Positions 46,891-58,137 are shown, numbered from the stretch's first letter. The stretch: DNA of 64,000 nucleotides from Adiantum capillus-veneris (GCA_014529385.2 CM043942.1:56669340-56733339), one strand, 5' to 3'. Numbers and translations are program-made. The notes: generated by a model from the letters alone, not told the origin.

Positions 46891-48236
46891 TCACTTTCCT
46901 ATGCGTGGGGAAAGGTAAGAGAGCATGATGCCTTCATCTTGTTTGACCCCGGCTCTACTCTCAACTTTATATCAATAGAGTTGGCCACCAAGTTGGGTAT
47001 TCAAGCTTTTGAGATGGGAGATATAGTAACAGCTGATGCAGCTTTCAAGGGACAACAAGCCTCCGTTACTCCCTTGATTGGGAAGTTGAGGCTTCATGTC
47101 CAAATCTGTGTCGACAAAGAAGACTTCTTCATCTCTCCTCTCCAACATCAGGATGTTATCCTAGGGGCACCATGGTTTGATCGCATGGCTGCCAACATGA
47201 AGTTCCCTGAAAGGAGAATTTACTTCACCTATAGGGGAAAGAACATGTATATAGATGCTAGTGAGCGTGGTCGCACTATTCCACTTGTAAATCCTCTTTC
47301 TTTTGATAAATCAATGAAGAGCTCAGTTTCTGCGTACATGATTTATGTCAAAGAGTCTCTAAAAGCTAATAATGTTTCATCAAATGAAAATGATAGGAAT
47401 GAAGAAGAGTTAGACTTGTCTAGTTTTCTAAAAGGATTCCAAGATGTGTTCATCGATGATATCCCTATGGACCTACCTCCAAAACGAGGGGATGATAACC
47501 ATCGTATTGAGCTCCTTCCAGGAAGCTCACCACCTAACAAACCTCCTTATCGAGTCTCACAAGCTCAACAAGAGAAGATTATGAGGCAAGTACCGGAATT
47601 GGTAGACAAAGGGATGGTGAGGCCTAGTTCCTCTCCCTTTTGTTCTACAGTCCTTTTAGTGCAAAAGAAAGATGGTACATACCATATGTGTGTGGACTAT
47701 CGAGCACTAAACCATATCACTATCAAAAATAGATTTCCCGTGCCTCGGGTAGAAGATCTGTTTGATAAGCTACAAGGCTCTACCTACTTCAGTAGGATTG
47801 ACCTTAAGAGTGGCTATCATCAAATAAGGATAGTGGATGAAGATATCCTAAAGACCGCGTTTCACACAACATTTGGTCTTTATGAATATCTAGTCATGCC
47901 TTTTGGCTTGACTAATGCACCAGCTACTTTCAATCGTCTCATGGAGAAAATTTTTAGACCATATCGTAAATTCACTGGAGTGTTCTTTGATGATATCATC
48001 ATCTACTCCAAGTCTTTGGAGGAACATAAGCAACATCTGCAAGCGATTTTTCAAGCCTTGAGGGAGAACAAACTTTTTCTCAACCAAAAGAAAAGTGAAT
48101 TCTTCCTTCAAGAGATTCAATATCTAGGTCATATTATCTCTCACGATCGTATTCGTACGGATCCATCAAAGTTAGAGGTAATAAAATCATGGCCTAACCC
48201 AAGGAATCTACATGAGCTAAGAAGCTTTATTGGTAT
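46891..48236 (+). pseudogene. Element G protease and reverse transcriptase, N-terminal part
   Basis: Same open frame as gag. The protease loop reads FILFDPGSTLNFISIELATK (Pro replaces Ser/Thr after the catalytic Asp), and the late motif is DVILGAPWFDRM. RT follows: VLLVQKKDGTYHMCVDYRAL, FSRIDLKSGYHQIRIVDEDI, YLVMPFGLTNAPATFNRLME, the active site GVFFDDIIIYSKSLEEH, and KKSEFFLQEIQYLGHIISHD. At 48236 the frame runs into the F LTR after LHELRSFIG. The RT catalytic residues are intact. The protease change may or may not inactivate it. Confidence 0.9.
48233..48236. repeat. Target-site duplication GTAT, left of element F
   Basis: GTAT immediately before TGATAGCC, repeated at 58134-58137. Confidence 0.75.
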
Positions 48237-49762
48237 TGATAGCCGTTTTTCGGCTCTTTGTAATTGCCACAGTGAGTTACCTCACCCTACCAAAATCACC
48301 CAAACACTATGGCTATCCCTACCATTTCACTGTACATAGGCGTGCGTGAGTCACGGGACTTTTCTCATATCTTCTTAAAAAACCCTCAATTAGCTAGTCA
48401 TTGGGCTAATTGAGCCAAAAAAATAAAAAAATAAGTATATTATGGCCCATGCGTATGTAAACATTTCTTTGTATATATGGCCTAAATAAAAGGATTTTTC
48501 ATAATTATTGTGGTATTTATATATTTCTACCTATGTTGTGTTATTTATGCTATGTACATTGACTCACCATTACCATATTTTTTCTTATCATTTTCCATAC
48601 TCTTTATTCCATATAAAAAGAATTTCATGCAAGCTTCTCTTATTTTTGGTGTAACTCCATCTCAACAAAAATCCAAAAAAACTAGTTCTATTTATGTGTA
48701 TATTTTTTTCACTATTGTGATTTTTTCCTTCCTACATATATTCTCTATTACTCTCATAAATTAGACCACCAAAAATATTCATCTTTTTATGGTAGACTTA
48801 TAATGAGAGAGATTTATTTTGACCCCTTTATATTTTTCCACCTATATTATTTATATTTGACATGTACATATTTTTTAGACCCCTCAATATTTGATTTTCT
48901 TAGTTGTACTATTCACTTATATCATGATCTCAACAATATCTTCAATTATAGACCTAGCAAATAAGGTCAAGGGTAGGTGGCATGCATACATGCACTATGG
49001 AGGGCTCACTCTTGGAGGTATTCAAAAGAATCATCCAAAGAAGGACCCCACAAGGACCTTGTGCAGTGGAAAAAAACGATCGGTTTTGGTGAATTTTTAA
49101 AGTTCACTTGCTCTCCGAATTTGAAAAGGTGATACAAACAAAAGTTGTAGCTCGTGGGCTGAACTTTTGCCTCAAATTTTTTCATATTTTTTTGAGTTAC
49201 GAGCTGTGAGCTATGATTTTATTAGTGGACCCCAGTTTTCCCATTCTATGCAGCCACACTCTCTCTTTCACTTTATCATTTTCCTCCTCCAAATTACCCA
49301 TATCTATCAAAAAAACCACAAAATTCAGCCTTTTCTCTTAAAAGACAGCATCACGGTGGCTGATTACTCAGCTTCAATTACCTTGTCTCTCAAGGAAGGT
49401 CAAGAGTGGAGAAAAAATGTACCTTCAAAGCTAGTGGACCGTCAACAAGCGTCAAAATTGGCCCTACTCAAGACACTTGGAGCATCAACCTTGTAAGAAA
49501 TCCACCTTTTCTTGCCTCTTAAGAGTTTTTCTTCCTTATTTGTATCCTACATGGATACTCCCATTGTAAATATCCAATTCCATTTGTAAATTAATACTAA
49601 CTCTACTAACACTAACCCACTATGAAAAGTCCTATCACCTCCATTTCTCTCCTCTCTCTTTCCCCACCAACTTCTTGATAATTCCAAGCAAAAGAAATTA
49701 GATAAATTGCTGAAAATCTAACCCAACCATGGTTAGAGGAGTAACCCTAGCCTTCAAAATTG

Positions 49763-49772
49763 CTATAAAAGG
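49763..49772 (+). promoter_or_regulatory. Probable TATA box in 5' LTR of F
   Basis: CTATAAAAGG, conserved in the three F LTR copies that cover this part (also 57163-57172 and the inverted copy near 17630). It would place the element transcript start near 49800. Confidence 0.5.
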
Positions 49773-50427
49773 AGGGTGTAGCTAGCACAAAAGGAGGAGC
49801 CATGAGCAAGAGCACTATGCTATAGCTTGAGAAGCCAAGCTCAACCTCTCTAGAAGGAGCTCTTGAGTGGAAGCTCATTGTCTTATGCATGTGCATGTGT
49901 TGTAATAGGGGATTAGCAAGGGAACTCTATGCCATTGTAAGAGAGAGAGTGATCATTCAATTGAGAGTAGGAAATCTATCATTTCTCCTACTAGTGTAAG
50001 CCCAACATTTGCTGAATCAAGAAGGGTGGATTTGGACTAAGCTTGGATACTTTGTCTCCTTTCCAACGTGAAGTAATGGACAACAATGATGCGTAAGTGT
50101 CTTGGTGTTTTTTGTTAAGTTCTTGATAGCTTGTCTCTGGTGTTGTCATCAATTTAGCCATAAATCCCACATACTGTAAGAAGGCGACAGGGTGGAGAGG
50201 ACTCCCCTGGCTTTAAGATAGTGATTGGGGTGGCTTTTCTTGTGATGTGTTGTGTGAAATTTATGCAAGCTATGTTAAACAAATACTAATCTCACTTTGA
50301 TTTTTCATGACAGATTTGTAAGAAGGTATTAATGCAACAAGCACCCCCTCCCCCTTTCTCTCTCTTTCTTAAATATATAGTTGTATTTGCTTGATCGTTG
50401 CTGATACGTTTCAAAGCAGCCCGAGCA

Positions 50428-50430
<3 letters not shown>

Positions 50431-50484
<54 letters not shown>
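50431..50484. repeat. (CT)n microsatellite in 5' LTR of F
   Basis: Also present at 57832-57871 (3' LTR) and 16891-16971 (inverted LTR) with different lengths. Confidence 0.95.
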
Positions 50485-50487
<3 letters not shown>

Positions 50488-50749
50488 TTTTAGTGTGTGA
50501 GAGTGTTCCATTGGTGTTAGGGTTAGTGTAAATTCCTTGCTTGTTTGTGGGTTGCTCTAACGATTCTTCTCTTTTGCGTCCTAGTTCGCTCTTAAACTAA
50601 GTGGTGCCCCTTGTGTAGTTGGGATTTGGCTGTGGGTTTGTTGTTTTGGTTTGTGTTGTGTTGTGCCCCAGTCCCATTGAGCAGCACGGGAGCCTTGAAG
50701 GGTGTTTAGAGGTTGCTCTTCTTGTTGCCCGCCCCGGACCGCCTCAAAT

Positions 50750-50767
50750 TGGTGCCCCCACGGAGGA
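50750..50767 (+). other. Primer-binding site of element F
   Basis: TGGTGCCCCCACGGAGGA, three bases after the LTR end. Same type as in elements A and D. The tRNA is not identified. Confidence 0.75.
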
Positions 50768-50820
50768 TGGCTTGTGTATTTTTTTGTAGAATCAACCTTT
50801 AGCATAGTCAAGTAGTTTGC

Positions 50821-51033
50821 ATGAATCACGAAAATTTGTATGATCCCTTCATTCCCATTGCAAGGCAAAAGGTACACATAATTGTTAGTACTAAGTTGCA
50901 ATTTCAACGTGTCATTCGTAGAATTTTAGGTCCTCTTAGGTTGGCCGAGATAAATGCTTCAGTAAATCCTTTTATTTTGCCTCTCATTAGGTACGACCTT
51001 AGTTTGGACGTCTATATTTTTGTTTTGTTTTAA
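50821..51033 (+). CDS. Small conserved ORF 1 of element F
   Basis: 70 codons from ATG: MNHENLYDPFIPIARQKVHI, ending LSLDVYIFVLF. Weaker relative of the next ORF and of the small ORF in element A: K-(L/I)-x-FQ, R-x-(A/G)-EI, P-(F/V)-ILPLI-x-Y and DVxIF(V/I)L are shared. It lies about 50 bp after the PBS, in the same frame as small ORF 2 and 21 bp upstream of it. No known domain. The pair looks like an old tandem duplication. It could be a true small protein or a translated leader ORF that controls gag translation. Confidence 0.6.
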   Translation: MNHENLYDPFIPIARQKVHIIVSTKLQFQRVIRRILGPLRLAEINASVNPFILPLIRYDLSLDVYIFVLF

Positions 51034-51054
51034 GCATTAGGTCAGGCATAGACC

Positions 51055-51273
51055 ATGGATAATGGCCCAGGAATAGAGGTTTTCCCCTTCCATTTCACTC
51101 CACACATTAGAATAAACATTGCAATTAGTAGGAAAATCCATTTTCAACAACGTATGGTGTTCATGTTTGGTGCCCAAAGAGTAGGAGAAATTCTCGCATC
51201 ACCAAACCCTGTCATCCTACCTCTTATTGATTATCATAGGTCGTTTGATGTGAATATCTTTATTTTGTTGTAG
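51055..51273 (+). CDS. Small conserved ORF 2 of element F
   Basis: 72 codons from ATG: MDNGPGIEVFPFHFTPHIRI, then RKIHFQQRMVFMFGAQRVGE, ending SFDVNIFILL. The closest partner is the element A small ORF at 6543-6761, over nearly the whole length and with similar start and end. It lies 85 bp before the gag ATG. No recognised domain. Retention of an open frame in an element whose gag already has a stop is consistent with recent function. Product and role are unknown. Confidence 0.68.
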   Translation: MDNGPGIEVFPFHFTPHIRINIAISRKIHFQQRMVFMFGAQRVGEILASPNPVILPLIDYHRSFDVNIFILL

Positions 51274-51358
51274 AATAGATTGCAAGCTAGAAAACATTAT
51301 TGTGTAAATCTTTTTAAGAAAGAAAAACAAAAACGGGTGTCACTTTGAAATCAATTCA

Positions 51359-52339
51359 ATGGAAAGACAACGCCAAATGTCTGGGTATCCTCTTTTCTTT
51401 GGAGAGCCTGGAGAGGATGCAGAATTATTTTTAGCGAATTTCAAGATGTCTTGCCGTATCAAGAGGATAATAACTGATCAAGAACGTGTAGAAATGTTTG
51501 AGGTGGTCCTTAGGAAAGATGCTAGCACTTGGTTTGACTCTTTGCCTGAGGAAGTTAAGGGGAATTACAATGAAGTTTTGAATCATTTCAATAAATACTT
51601 CTTTGATCCCCAAAACACTCAAAAATTATGGTAAGACATTGTTTCTCATAAGCAAAAAGACTTAGATGACTACTACTTGTACAAGCAAGAGTTTCTACGT
51701 CTTTGGGCTCTATGGATACGAAATGTTGCTAACCCTGGTGATGGTGCAGAATTTCTAAAGAAGAAGAGGTTCATAGCCGGACTCTTTCCTAACCTTAAGG
51801 TAAAAGTTGAGTCGGGTGCACCTGCTACCTTTGATGCAACTGAAACTAGGGCTGCTAAGAAGTATAGGAAACTCAAGTGCTTAAGGGGAGAGGTTCCAAT
51901 AGAAGGTCTTAGACCCAAAGGTAAGTCACAAGCATCAACATCGAGGGAGCTTCCTGAGGTAACGACGGAAGTAATTGAGAAGTTAAACAAATCTTTAAGC
52001 AGCCTGTCAATTCACCTTGCACAAGCTGTCGGTCCAAAGGGACAAGCAAAGAAGTCTGAAGCTCAAGATCCACGACTTAGGAGAGTCTTGCAATGTTGGA
52101 ATTGCGGAGAGTCTGGACATGGGATGTATAATTGTCCTTGGCCCCGTGGGGAGCCAGGGAGACCTAACTTAAATTACCCAGTGATGAATGCAGGTGAAGG
52201 AACTGGTCAACAACCAAGGCTTCTACAAAGACCAAATGGACCAAGACCACCTCCACAAGGGGTAGAAGGAGTTCCACCTTTGCCAGATCCAAATGTGCAT
52301 GTGGTAGAGGTGACAAACTCAAATGAGGTTGACATGTAA
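51359..52339 (+). pseudogene. Element F Gag
   Basis: ATG at 51359 (MERQRQMSGYPLFFGEPGED). Gag core with ASTWFDSLPEEVKGNYNEVL, then an in-frame TAA at 51632-51634 directly after Leu-Trp. The same frame continues to YYLYKQEFLRLWALWIRNVA and the zinc knuckle CWNCGESGHGMYNC (about 52093-52134). A Pro-rich tail ends at TAA 52337-52339. The region after this TAA stays in frame with pol. No frameshift is present. Confidence 0.88.
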
Positions 52340-54298
52340 GCAAATGGCATTAAGCGTGGCCGAGGAAAAGGTAAAGAGAAAGAGGGTGTCCCATCACAGA
52401 GTGACCATGGACAAGGCAAGAAGGCAAAGGAGACCAAGGAAGCTAAGAGGACTCAACGTCGTATCAATCTCCAAGACTTCCCTCTTGGACATGGTATGGC
52501 TCCATACAACCTGTTGGAAGACATGCGAGGTAAGGGTCCTCATATCTCATGGCCTCAGTTTCTTGCATTATGCCCACAAGTTAGGAGGGATTTAACAAAG
52601 GCAGTTAGCACTAGGAGAAAGGTAAAAGAGAGTTTTCCTGTTGTAAAAATTGCACATGCTGAAATGAACGAGGATATTACACCTGTGCTAGATTGTTACA
52701 TAAAAGGAAGATTGGTTAGGAAAGGTCTAGTGGATGGGGGTGCACAAATTTGCATCATGACAGAGGGACTCATGCAAAGACTAGGCATGCACATCCATGA
52801 GACACCTGAAATCAAAGTGAAAATGGCAAACAATAGCAAGGCTAGGTGCATAGGCATTTGTAAAAATGTTTTTGTGGAGGCCTTTGGCATTAAGAAGGCA
52901 GTGGATTTCTATGTCATGTCTACCAAGGGAAATGGTTACCCATTTATCCTAGGAAGACCATGGCTAATGAAAATGCGAGCTTTGCAGGATTGGGAGAGTG
53001 GAAAGCTAATTTGTAGGAATGACAATCACAAGAAGGTTTTCTTTGACATGAAGGAGCAACGCCAAGAGGAGCTCCATGAAGAATCATCTCAAAGTGAGAC
53101 GGAAGAAGGTTGGACCGATAGCACTTCAGAAGAAGAAAGTAGCGGCAGCATTACTGAAGAGGAGTCCTCCATTGAAGTCATGGGGGTAAGGTTTAAGCCA
53201 AACAACCAGGAGACCTCTTCTCGAGGTTTGGAAGAGGTAGGTTCCCAAGAGAACCAAAAGGTGGAAGATGAAGGAATGTTAGAAGGTATGTTGTCTACAA
53301 CACTTACAAAGGATGAAAGAGAGGAGTTCAAATGTGTGCTAAGGAAATTTCCGAGGCTTTTTGCTAAAGACTACACCGATGTGCGTGGAGTAGATGTTGT
53401 TCAACACAAGATTGAGTTGAAGCCAGAGGCCACACCTAAAGCTCAGAAGCTACGAAGGCTAGGAGTTATAAAGGAACAGGCTCTACTCAAGGAGGTAAGA
53501 AAGCTTCTAGCAGCAGGTTTCATTTATCCAGTGGAGAATTCAGAGTGGGTCTCTCCTGTTGTTGTCACTCCTAAGAAAAATGGCAAGTGGAGGGTGTGTG
53601 TGGATTACCGTCCCCTCAATGAGGCAACAAAAAGAGATCACTTTCCCCTCCCATTCCAGGATGAGATACTAAATGAGGTAGCTGGTCATGAGAAGTACAC
53701 TGTGTGCGATGATTACTCAGGTTACTTTCAAATAGGGATTGCATTGGAGGATCAATTGAAAACAACCTTTATCACTCCTTGGGGTTGTTATGCTTTTAGA
53801 GTCATGCCATTTGGTCTGACAAATGCTCCTGCAACATTCCAACGTTTCATGAACATGGTGTTTCAAGCATTCTTTGGAAAGTCAATTAGGGTGTTCATTG
53901 ATGATTTCTGCATTTATAGCTCAAAATCATTGCATCTACAAAGGGTAGAAGAAGGTTTAAAGAAGCTCTACGACATGGGAGTTCAACTCAACCCCGACAA
54001 GTGCCACATAGGTGAGGATGAAGTGATCTTGCTCGGTCACAAGGTTTCCTATAAAGGCATTGAGGTGGATCCTTCAAAGGCAAAGGCTCTTATTGAGCTC
54101 CCATCACCGAAGAGTCTTAAGGAGGTCATCTCTTTCATTCAGAAGGTGAAGTATATGTCACGCTTCATTCACTTATCCTCGGAGTTGCTTCATCCTTTGC
54201 AAAAGTTGACACAACAAGTAGAATTTGCATGGTCTGATGAGCTTGAAGAGTATTTTTGTAACATTAAAGTCATTTTGTCAGAGCATATCTCTTCCTAG
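52340..54298 (+). pseudogene. Element F protease and reverse transcriptase
   Basis: In frame with gag after one TAA. A basic linker comes first, then RRINLQDFPLGHGMAPYNLL (shared with element A). The protease has loop VDGGAQICIMTEGL (Asp at 52733) and late motif FILGRPWLMKMRALQDW. An acidic linker follows (SQSETEEGWTDSTSEEESSG). RT shows KNGKWRVCVDYRPLNEATKR, YTVCDDYSGYFQIGIALEDQ, FRVMPFGLTNAPATFQRFMN, the active site RVFIDDFCIYSSKS, and LNPDKCHIGEDEVILLGHKV. The open frame runs about 650 codons without a stop and ends at WSDELEEYFCNIKVILSEHI, just where RNase H should begin. RT looks intact; RNase H is absent. Confidence 0.92.
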
Positions 54299-54302
54299 AA
54301 GG

Positions 54303-55497
54303 CCCTCTCTATCAAAGAGGGAGGGATCAAGTATGCAAAAGAGTACCAACTATTGAGGAAATTCCAGCCATTCTAAAAGGTTTGCATGAAGAAGCATGTG
54401 GTGGTCATTTTGCCCAAGAATTAACTGTGAAGAAGATTTTGCTTGCGGGGTATGTTTGGCTAAGTCTGCATGTGGATGTCCAACATTGGTGTAAAATTTG
54501 TCACAATTGTCAGGTAAATGGGAATAAAAGATTGGTTTATGGTCCAAGGCAAATCGTGCTTGCAAATGGACCGTTTGAAAAGTGGGGCATTGATGCTATG
54601 GGTCCTCTGCCTAGGACAAAAAATGGTAAACTCTACATTCTAGTGGCTATAGACTATATGACTATGTGGGTGGAAGCACAAAGTGTGGCAAAGGTAAATG
54701 AGAGGACAGTGAGTAAATTCGTCTACACTCACATTTGTTGTAGATTTGGCACACCTTTGGAGATTGTTTCTGATAATGGTCCAGGGTTTAGAAAGGGATT
54801 GCTCACAGAAGTCTGTGAAGAACTTTGCATTCTACATCGTCACAGTACACCCTACTATCCCCAATCAAATGGTTTGGTAGAAAAAGCTAATGGTGTCATT
54901 GCAGGCATCATTAGAGAGATGGTGAAAAACAAGACAAAGTTGTGGGATGACTTCTTGGATGGTGCCTTGTGGGCGTATCGAACCACATATAGGGAAGCCA
55001 CGGAGTTCACACCATTTCACTTGGTCTATGGTCAAGAGGCTTTGCAGCCTATCGAGCTCAACATTCCAACAATGCGACTTCATGGCAAAGGAGCACAAGA
55101 TGATCAAGAGGTATGGATGGATCGACTTCTTACGTTAGTGGAGCTTGAGTGGAAAAGAGAAGCAGCATATGAGTGCTACAAGAGGAAAGCCACACAAGCG
55201 AAAGAAACGCACGACAAGAAACTGAAGGACAAAGGCATCAAGGAAGGAGAGCTTGTGCTAAGGTATGACAATCGACTTGACAATCGTTTTGATGCCAATT
55301 TTGAAACTAGATGGCAAGGGCCATACATAGTCAAGAAGGCTTTCAATTCTAGTTACTATCAGCTTATGGACTTGAATGGTAAAGAGCACTCCAGGAAAGT
55401 AAATGGGTATCGCTTGAAGCCCTATTTGAGTCGCCTTCTACCAAAGGATCTACCAAAGATCTGTCAAAAGGCCACTGTCTCATGTAAGTATTGTTAA
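54303..55497 (+). CDS. Element F integrase
   Basis: Begins PLYQRGRDQVCKRVPTIEEI, which aligns to sequence just upstream of the element A integrase. No ATG is evident at the start, and it lies in a different frame from RT, so it is separated from pol by the deletion. The zinc domain (HEEACGGHF ... WCKICHNCQ) is complete. The catalytic D, D and E are all present (KWGIDAMGPLPRT, EIVSDNGPGF, YYPQSNGLVEKANGVIAGII). The C-terminal fold reads TRWQGPYIVKKAFNSSYYQL. About 390 codons with no stop. Sequence looks functional; expression would need re-initiation, frameshifting or another copy. Confidence 0.88.
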
Positions 55498-55621
55498 ATG
55501 AAGCATGAGTGTAACTCTAGCCAAAATTCTGAGGGGCCAAACAATAAAAATCTCGTCAAGGACTCTGAAGCACTCTCTTTGGAAAAGATGCTCTATGATG
55601 GTACATGAATATACCATCATC
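55498..55621 (+). other. 3' untranslated part of element F
   Basis: About 120 bp between integrase stop and purine tract. It contains the inverted repeat ATGGTACATGAATATACCAT near 55597, which could form a hairpin. Confidence 0.5.
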
Positions 55622-55636
55622 CAGGGGGAGGGCTAA
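55622..55636 (+). other. Polypurine tract of element F
   Basis: CAGGGGGAGGGCTAA directly before TGATAGC, the 3' LTR start. Confidence 0.85.
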
Positions 55637-57829
55637 TGATAGCTGTTTTTCGGCTCTTTGTAATTGCCACAGTGAGTTACCTCACCCTACCAAAATCACC
55701 CAAACACTATGGCTATCCCTACCATTTCACTGTACATAGGCGTGCGTGAGTCACGGGACTTTTCCCATATCTTCTTAAAAAACCCTCAATTAGCTAGTCA
55801 TTGGGTTAGTTGAGCCAAAAAAATAAAAAAATAAGTATATTATGGCCCATGCGTATGTAAACATTTCTTTGTATATAGGGCCTAAATAAAAGGATTTTTC
55901 ATAATTATTGTGGTATTTATATATTTCTACCTATGGTGTGTTATTTATGCTATGTACATTGACTCACCATTACCATATTTTTTCTTATCATTTTGCATAC
56001 TCTTTATTCCATATAAAAAAAATTTCATGCAAGCTTCTCTTATTTTTGGTGTAACTCCATCCCAACAAAAATCCAAAAAAACTAGTTCTATTTATGTGTA
56101 TATTTTTTTCACTATTGTGATTTTTTCCTTCCTACATATATTCTCTATTACTCTCATAAATTAGACCACCAAAAATATTCATCTTTTTATGGTAGACTTA
56201 TAATGAGAGAGATTTATTTTGACCCCTTTATATTTTTCCACCTATATTATTTATATTTGACATGTACATATTTTTTAGACCCCTCAATATTTGATTTTCT
56301 TAGTTGTACTATTCACTTATATCATGATCTCAACAATATCTTCAATTATAGACCTAGCAAATAAGGTCAAGGGTAGGTGGCATGCATACATGCACTATGG
56401 AGGGCTCACTCTTGGAGATATTCAAAAGAATCATCCAAAGAAGGACCCCACAAGGACCTTGTGCAGTGGAAAAAAACGATCGGTTTTGCTGAATTTTTAA
56501 AGTTCACTTGCTCTCCGAATTTGAAAAGGTGATACAAACAAAAGTTGTAGCTCGTGGGCTGAACTTTTGCCTCAAATTTTTTCATATTTTTTTGAGTTAC
56601 GAGCTGTGAGCTATGATTTTATTAGTGGACCCCAGTTTTCCCATTCTATGCAGCCACACTCTCTCTTTCACTTTATCATTTTCCTCCTCCAAATTACCCA
56701 TATCTATCAAAAAAACCACAAAATTCAGCCTCTTCTCTTAAAAGACAGCATCATGGTGGTTGATTACTCAGCTTCAATTACCTTGTCTCTCAAGGAAGGT
56801 CAAGAGTGGAGAAAAAATGTACCGTCAAAGCTAGTGGACCGTCAACAAGCGTCAAAATTGGCCCTACTCAAGACACTTGGAGCATCAACCTTGTAAGAAA
56901 TCCACCTTTTCTTGCCTCTTAAGAGTTTTTCTTCCTTATTTGTATCCTACATGGATACTCCCATTGTAAATATCCAATTCCATTTGTAAATTAATACTAA
57001 CTCTACTAACACTAACCCACTATGAAAAGTCCTATCACCTCCATTTCTCTCCTCTCTCTTTCCCCACCAACTTCTTGATAATTCCAAGCAAAAGAAATTA
57101 GATAAATTGCTGAAAATCTAACCCAACCATGGTTAGAGGAGTAACCCTAGCCTTCAAAATTGCTATAAAAGGAGGGTGTAGCTAGCACAAAAGGAGGAGC
57201 CATAAGCAAGAGCACTATGCTATAGCTTGAGAAGCCAATCTCAACCTCTCTAGAAGGAGCTCTTGAGTGGAAGCTCATTGTCTTATGCATGTGCATGTGT
57301 TGTAATAGGGGATTAGCAAGGGAACTCTATGCCATTGTAAGAGAGAGAGTGATCATTCAATTGAGAGTAGGAAATCTATCATTTCTCCTACTAGTGTAAG
57401 CCCAACATTCGCTGAATCAAGGAGGGTGGATTTGGACTAAGCTTGGATACTTTGTCTCCTTTCCAACGTGAAGTAATGGACAACAATGATGCGTAAGTGT
57501 CTTGGTGTTTTTTGTTAAGTTCTTGATAGCTTGTCTCTGGTGTTGTCATCAATTTAGCCATAAATCCCACATACTGTAAGAAGGCGACAGGGTGGAGAGG
57601 ACTCCCCTGGCTTTAAGACAGTGATTGGGGTGGCTTTTCTTGTGATGTGTTGTGGTGAAATTTACGCAAGCTATGTTGAACAAATACTAATCTCACTTTG
57701 ATTTGTCATGACAGATTTGTAAGAAGGTATTAATGCAACAAGCACCCTCTCCCCCTTTCTCTCTCTTTCTTAAATATATAGTTGTGTTTGCTTGATCATT
57801 GCCGATACGTTTCAAAGTAGCCCGAGCAC

Positions 57830-57874
<45 letters not shown>

Positions 57875-58133
57875 TTTTAGTGTGTGAGAGTGTTCCATTG
57901 GTGTTAGGGTTAGTGTAAATTCCTTGCTTGTTTGTGGGTTGCTCTAACGATTCTCCTCTTTTGCGTCCTAGTTTGCTCTTAAACTAGGTGGTGCCCCTTG
58001 TGTAGTTGGGATTTGGCTGTGGGTTTGTTGTTTTGGTTTGTGTTGTGTTGTGCCCCAGCCCCATTGAGCAACACGGGAGCCTTGAAGGGTGTCTAGAGGT
58101 TGCTCTTCTTGTTGCCCGCCCCGGACCGCCTCA
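55637..58133 (+). repeat. 3' LTR of element F
   Basis: TGATAGCT...CGCCTCA, 2,497 bp; near-copy of 48237-50746. TATA-like box at 57163-57172 and (CT)n at 57832-57871. Confidence 0.95.
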
Positions 58134-58137
58134 GTAT
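58134..58137. repeat. Target-site duplication GTAT, right of element F
   Basis: GTAT directly after CGCCTCA. Removing F and one GTAT rejoins the G codons for Phe-Ile-Gly-Met-Cys. Confidence 0.75.

Larger units (their letters stand above)
48237..50746 (+). repeat. 5' LTR of element F
   Basis: TGATAGCC...CGCCTCA, 2,510 bp. A TATA-like CTATAAAAGG lies at 49763-49772 and a CT microsatellite at 50431-50484. ORFs within (for example 48510-48764, 48891-49100, 49167-49496) recur in the 3' LTR only because the LTRs are copies. Confidence 0.95.
48237..58133 (+). mobile_element. Complete-ended Ty3/gypsy element F lacking RNase H
   Basis: 9.9 kb with two 2.5-kb LTRs (about 35 substitutions between them counted by eye), PBS, two small ORFs, gag, protease, RT, integrase and purine tract. 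It sits in the RT gene of G with a GTAT duplication. Compared with element A, about 1 kb between RT and integrase is missing, removing both RNase H domains. Related to A by PBS, small ORF, a DFPLG segment and protease loop. Confidence 0.92.

Noticed and set aside
48510-49496. Three ORFs (84, 69 and 109 codons) that recur at 55910-56896
   Set aside because: Apparent conservation is only because the two regions are LTRs of the same element; the sequence is low-complexity and has no domain. The inverted third copy does not keep all frames.
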